NCBI GenBank assembly: GCA_007117275.1
Contig: SKGV01000028.1
Location: 1-5,749, forward strand
DNA length: 5,749 nt
From: Methylophaga sp.
Lineage (GTDB): Bacteria; Pseudomonadota; Gammaproteobacteria; Nitrosococcales; Methylophagaceae
Direction: 5' to 3'
Of this stretch, positions 5,253 through 5,749 are shown one piece after another. Within the stretch, counting starts at the first letter, position 1; every line of letters starts with the position of its first letter. The notes beneath the pieces were generated by a model, which was not told the DNA's origin, searched no databases, and was given only the letters and a program-made list of their open reading frames with translations. Made by a program: the position numbers and the translations under genes.

Positions 5253-5749
5253 TCAGACCTGCGGATGTGCCCGCTCGGATGGCAGCAGCATTTTATTCAG
5301 GGCATTGATATAAGCCTTGGCTGAAGCAATAACAATGTCGGTATCCGCGCCTTGGCCGCTGACAATACGTCCGCCTTTTTCCAGCCTGACATTCACTTCA
5401 CCTTGAGCATCGGTGCCACTGGTGATGTTGTTGACCGAATATAGCTGGAGCTCGGTATGGCTTTGCACCATTGACTCGATAGCTTTGTAAACGGCATCCA
5501 CCGGACCGCTTCCCGACATTTCGATATGCACTTCATTATCATCAAAGGCAAGTGTCACTGAGGCTATCGGTGTTTCACCGGTTTCACTGCATACTTTAAG
5601 TGATACCAAACGAATACGCTCATTGTCGACCGCAACCGTGTCACTGATGAGCGCCTGTAAGTCTTCATCAAACACTTCATGCTTTTTATCAGCTAACTCT
5701 TTAAAGCGGGTGAAGGCGGCGTTTAACTCGGCTTCAGACTCAAGCTCAA
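5253..5749 (-). CDS. leuA: 2-isopropylmalate synthase, C-terminal regulatory domain (partial)
   Basis: The 3' end of leuA is visible as about 164 residues; the frame is still open at the window edge, so the start lies beyond it. The full enzyme condenses acetyl-CoA with 2-ketoisovalerate in the first committed step of leucine synthesis. The first visible residues, AAFTRFKELADKKHEVFDEDL, form the linker that joins the catalytic part to the leucine-binding domain. The rest is the LeuA dimer/regulatory domain, with GSGPVDAVYKAIE, the SGTDAQGEVNVRLE block, and GQGADTDIVIASAKAYINALN, motifs that line the leucine feedback site in this family. The GTG at 5675 is an internal valine codon. Homologous domains occur in citramalate synthase, but the linker and the GPVDAVY block match LeuA best. 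It ends 1 nt before holD. Confidence 0.93.
   Translation of the reverse strand, partial: ELESEAELNAAFTRFKELADKKHEVFDEDLQALISDTVAVDNERIRLVSLKVCSETGETPIASVTLAFDDNEVHIEMSGSGPVDAVYKAIESMVQSHTELQLYSVNNITSGTDAQGEVNVRLEKGGRIVSGQGADTDIVIASAKAYINALNKMLLPSERAHPQV

Overview
This window looks like ordinary chromosomal DNA of a gammaproteobacterium with a GC content near one half. The evidence is the close resemblance of several products to E. coli proteins: a 193-residue iron superoxide dismutase that aligns without gaps at its metal ligands, heat shock protein 15 (HslR), and a holD-rimI pair. A marine or methylotrophic relative such as Methylophaga is possible, but the sequence alone does not settle the genus. 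I see no mobile element, CRISPR array, phage gene, tRNA or rRNA.

Layout. On the + strand, bases 1-1239 carry the 3' end of an acetyl-CoA synthetase gene, then hslR, then a short single-domain MazG-type pyrophosphohydrolase. These converge on a minus-strand block and share a bidirectional hairpin terminator near 1221-1250. The minus-strand block, read right to left, has three units. The first is leuA (3' end only), holD and rimI, joined by a 1-nt gap and a 4-nt overlap. The second is sodB, with its own candidate promoter, a good ribosome-binding site and its own terminator. The third is argD-argF, separated by 2 nt and ending at the shared terminator.

Functions. argD and argF encode two steps of arginine biosynthesis: acetylornithine transamination and citrulline formation. 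leuA encodes the first committed step of leucine synthesis, and holD and rimI (replication and ribosomal-protein acetylation) appear to be carried along with it. acs activates acetate. hslR rescues stalled 50S-nascent chain complexes, and mazG probably cleans up nucleotides. sodB removes superoxide.

No new multi-gene system is evident. The points most worth checking are regulatory. A sequence matching 21 of 25 positions of the IscR type 1 motif overlaps the predicted sodB promoter and start site. A perfect palindrome sits on the likely argDF -10 box. The sodB terminator hairpin lies inside the likely argDF leader. The MazG protein with only the catalytic C-terminal domain is also notable, as is a possible 35-codon ORF right after rimI.
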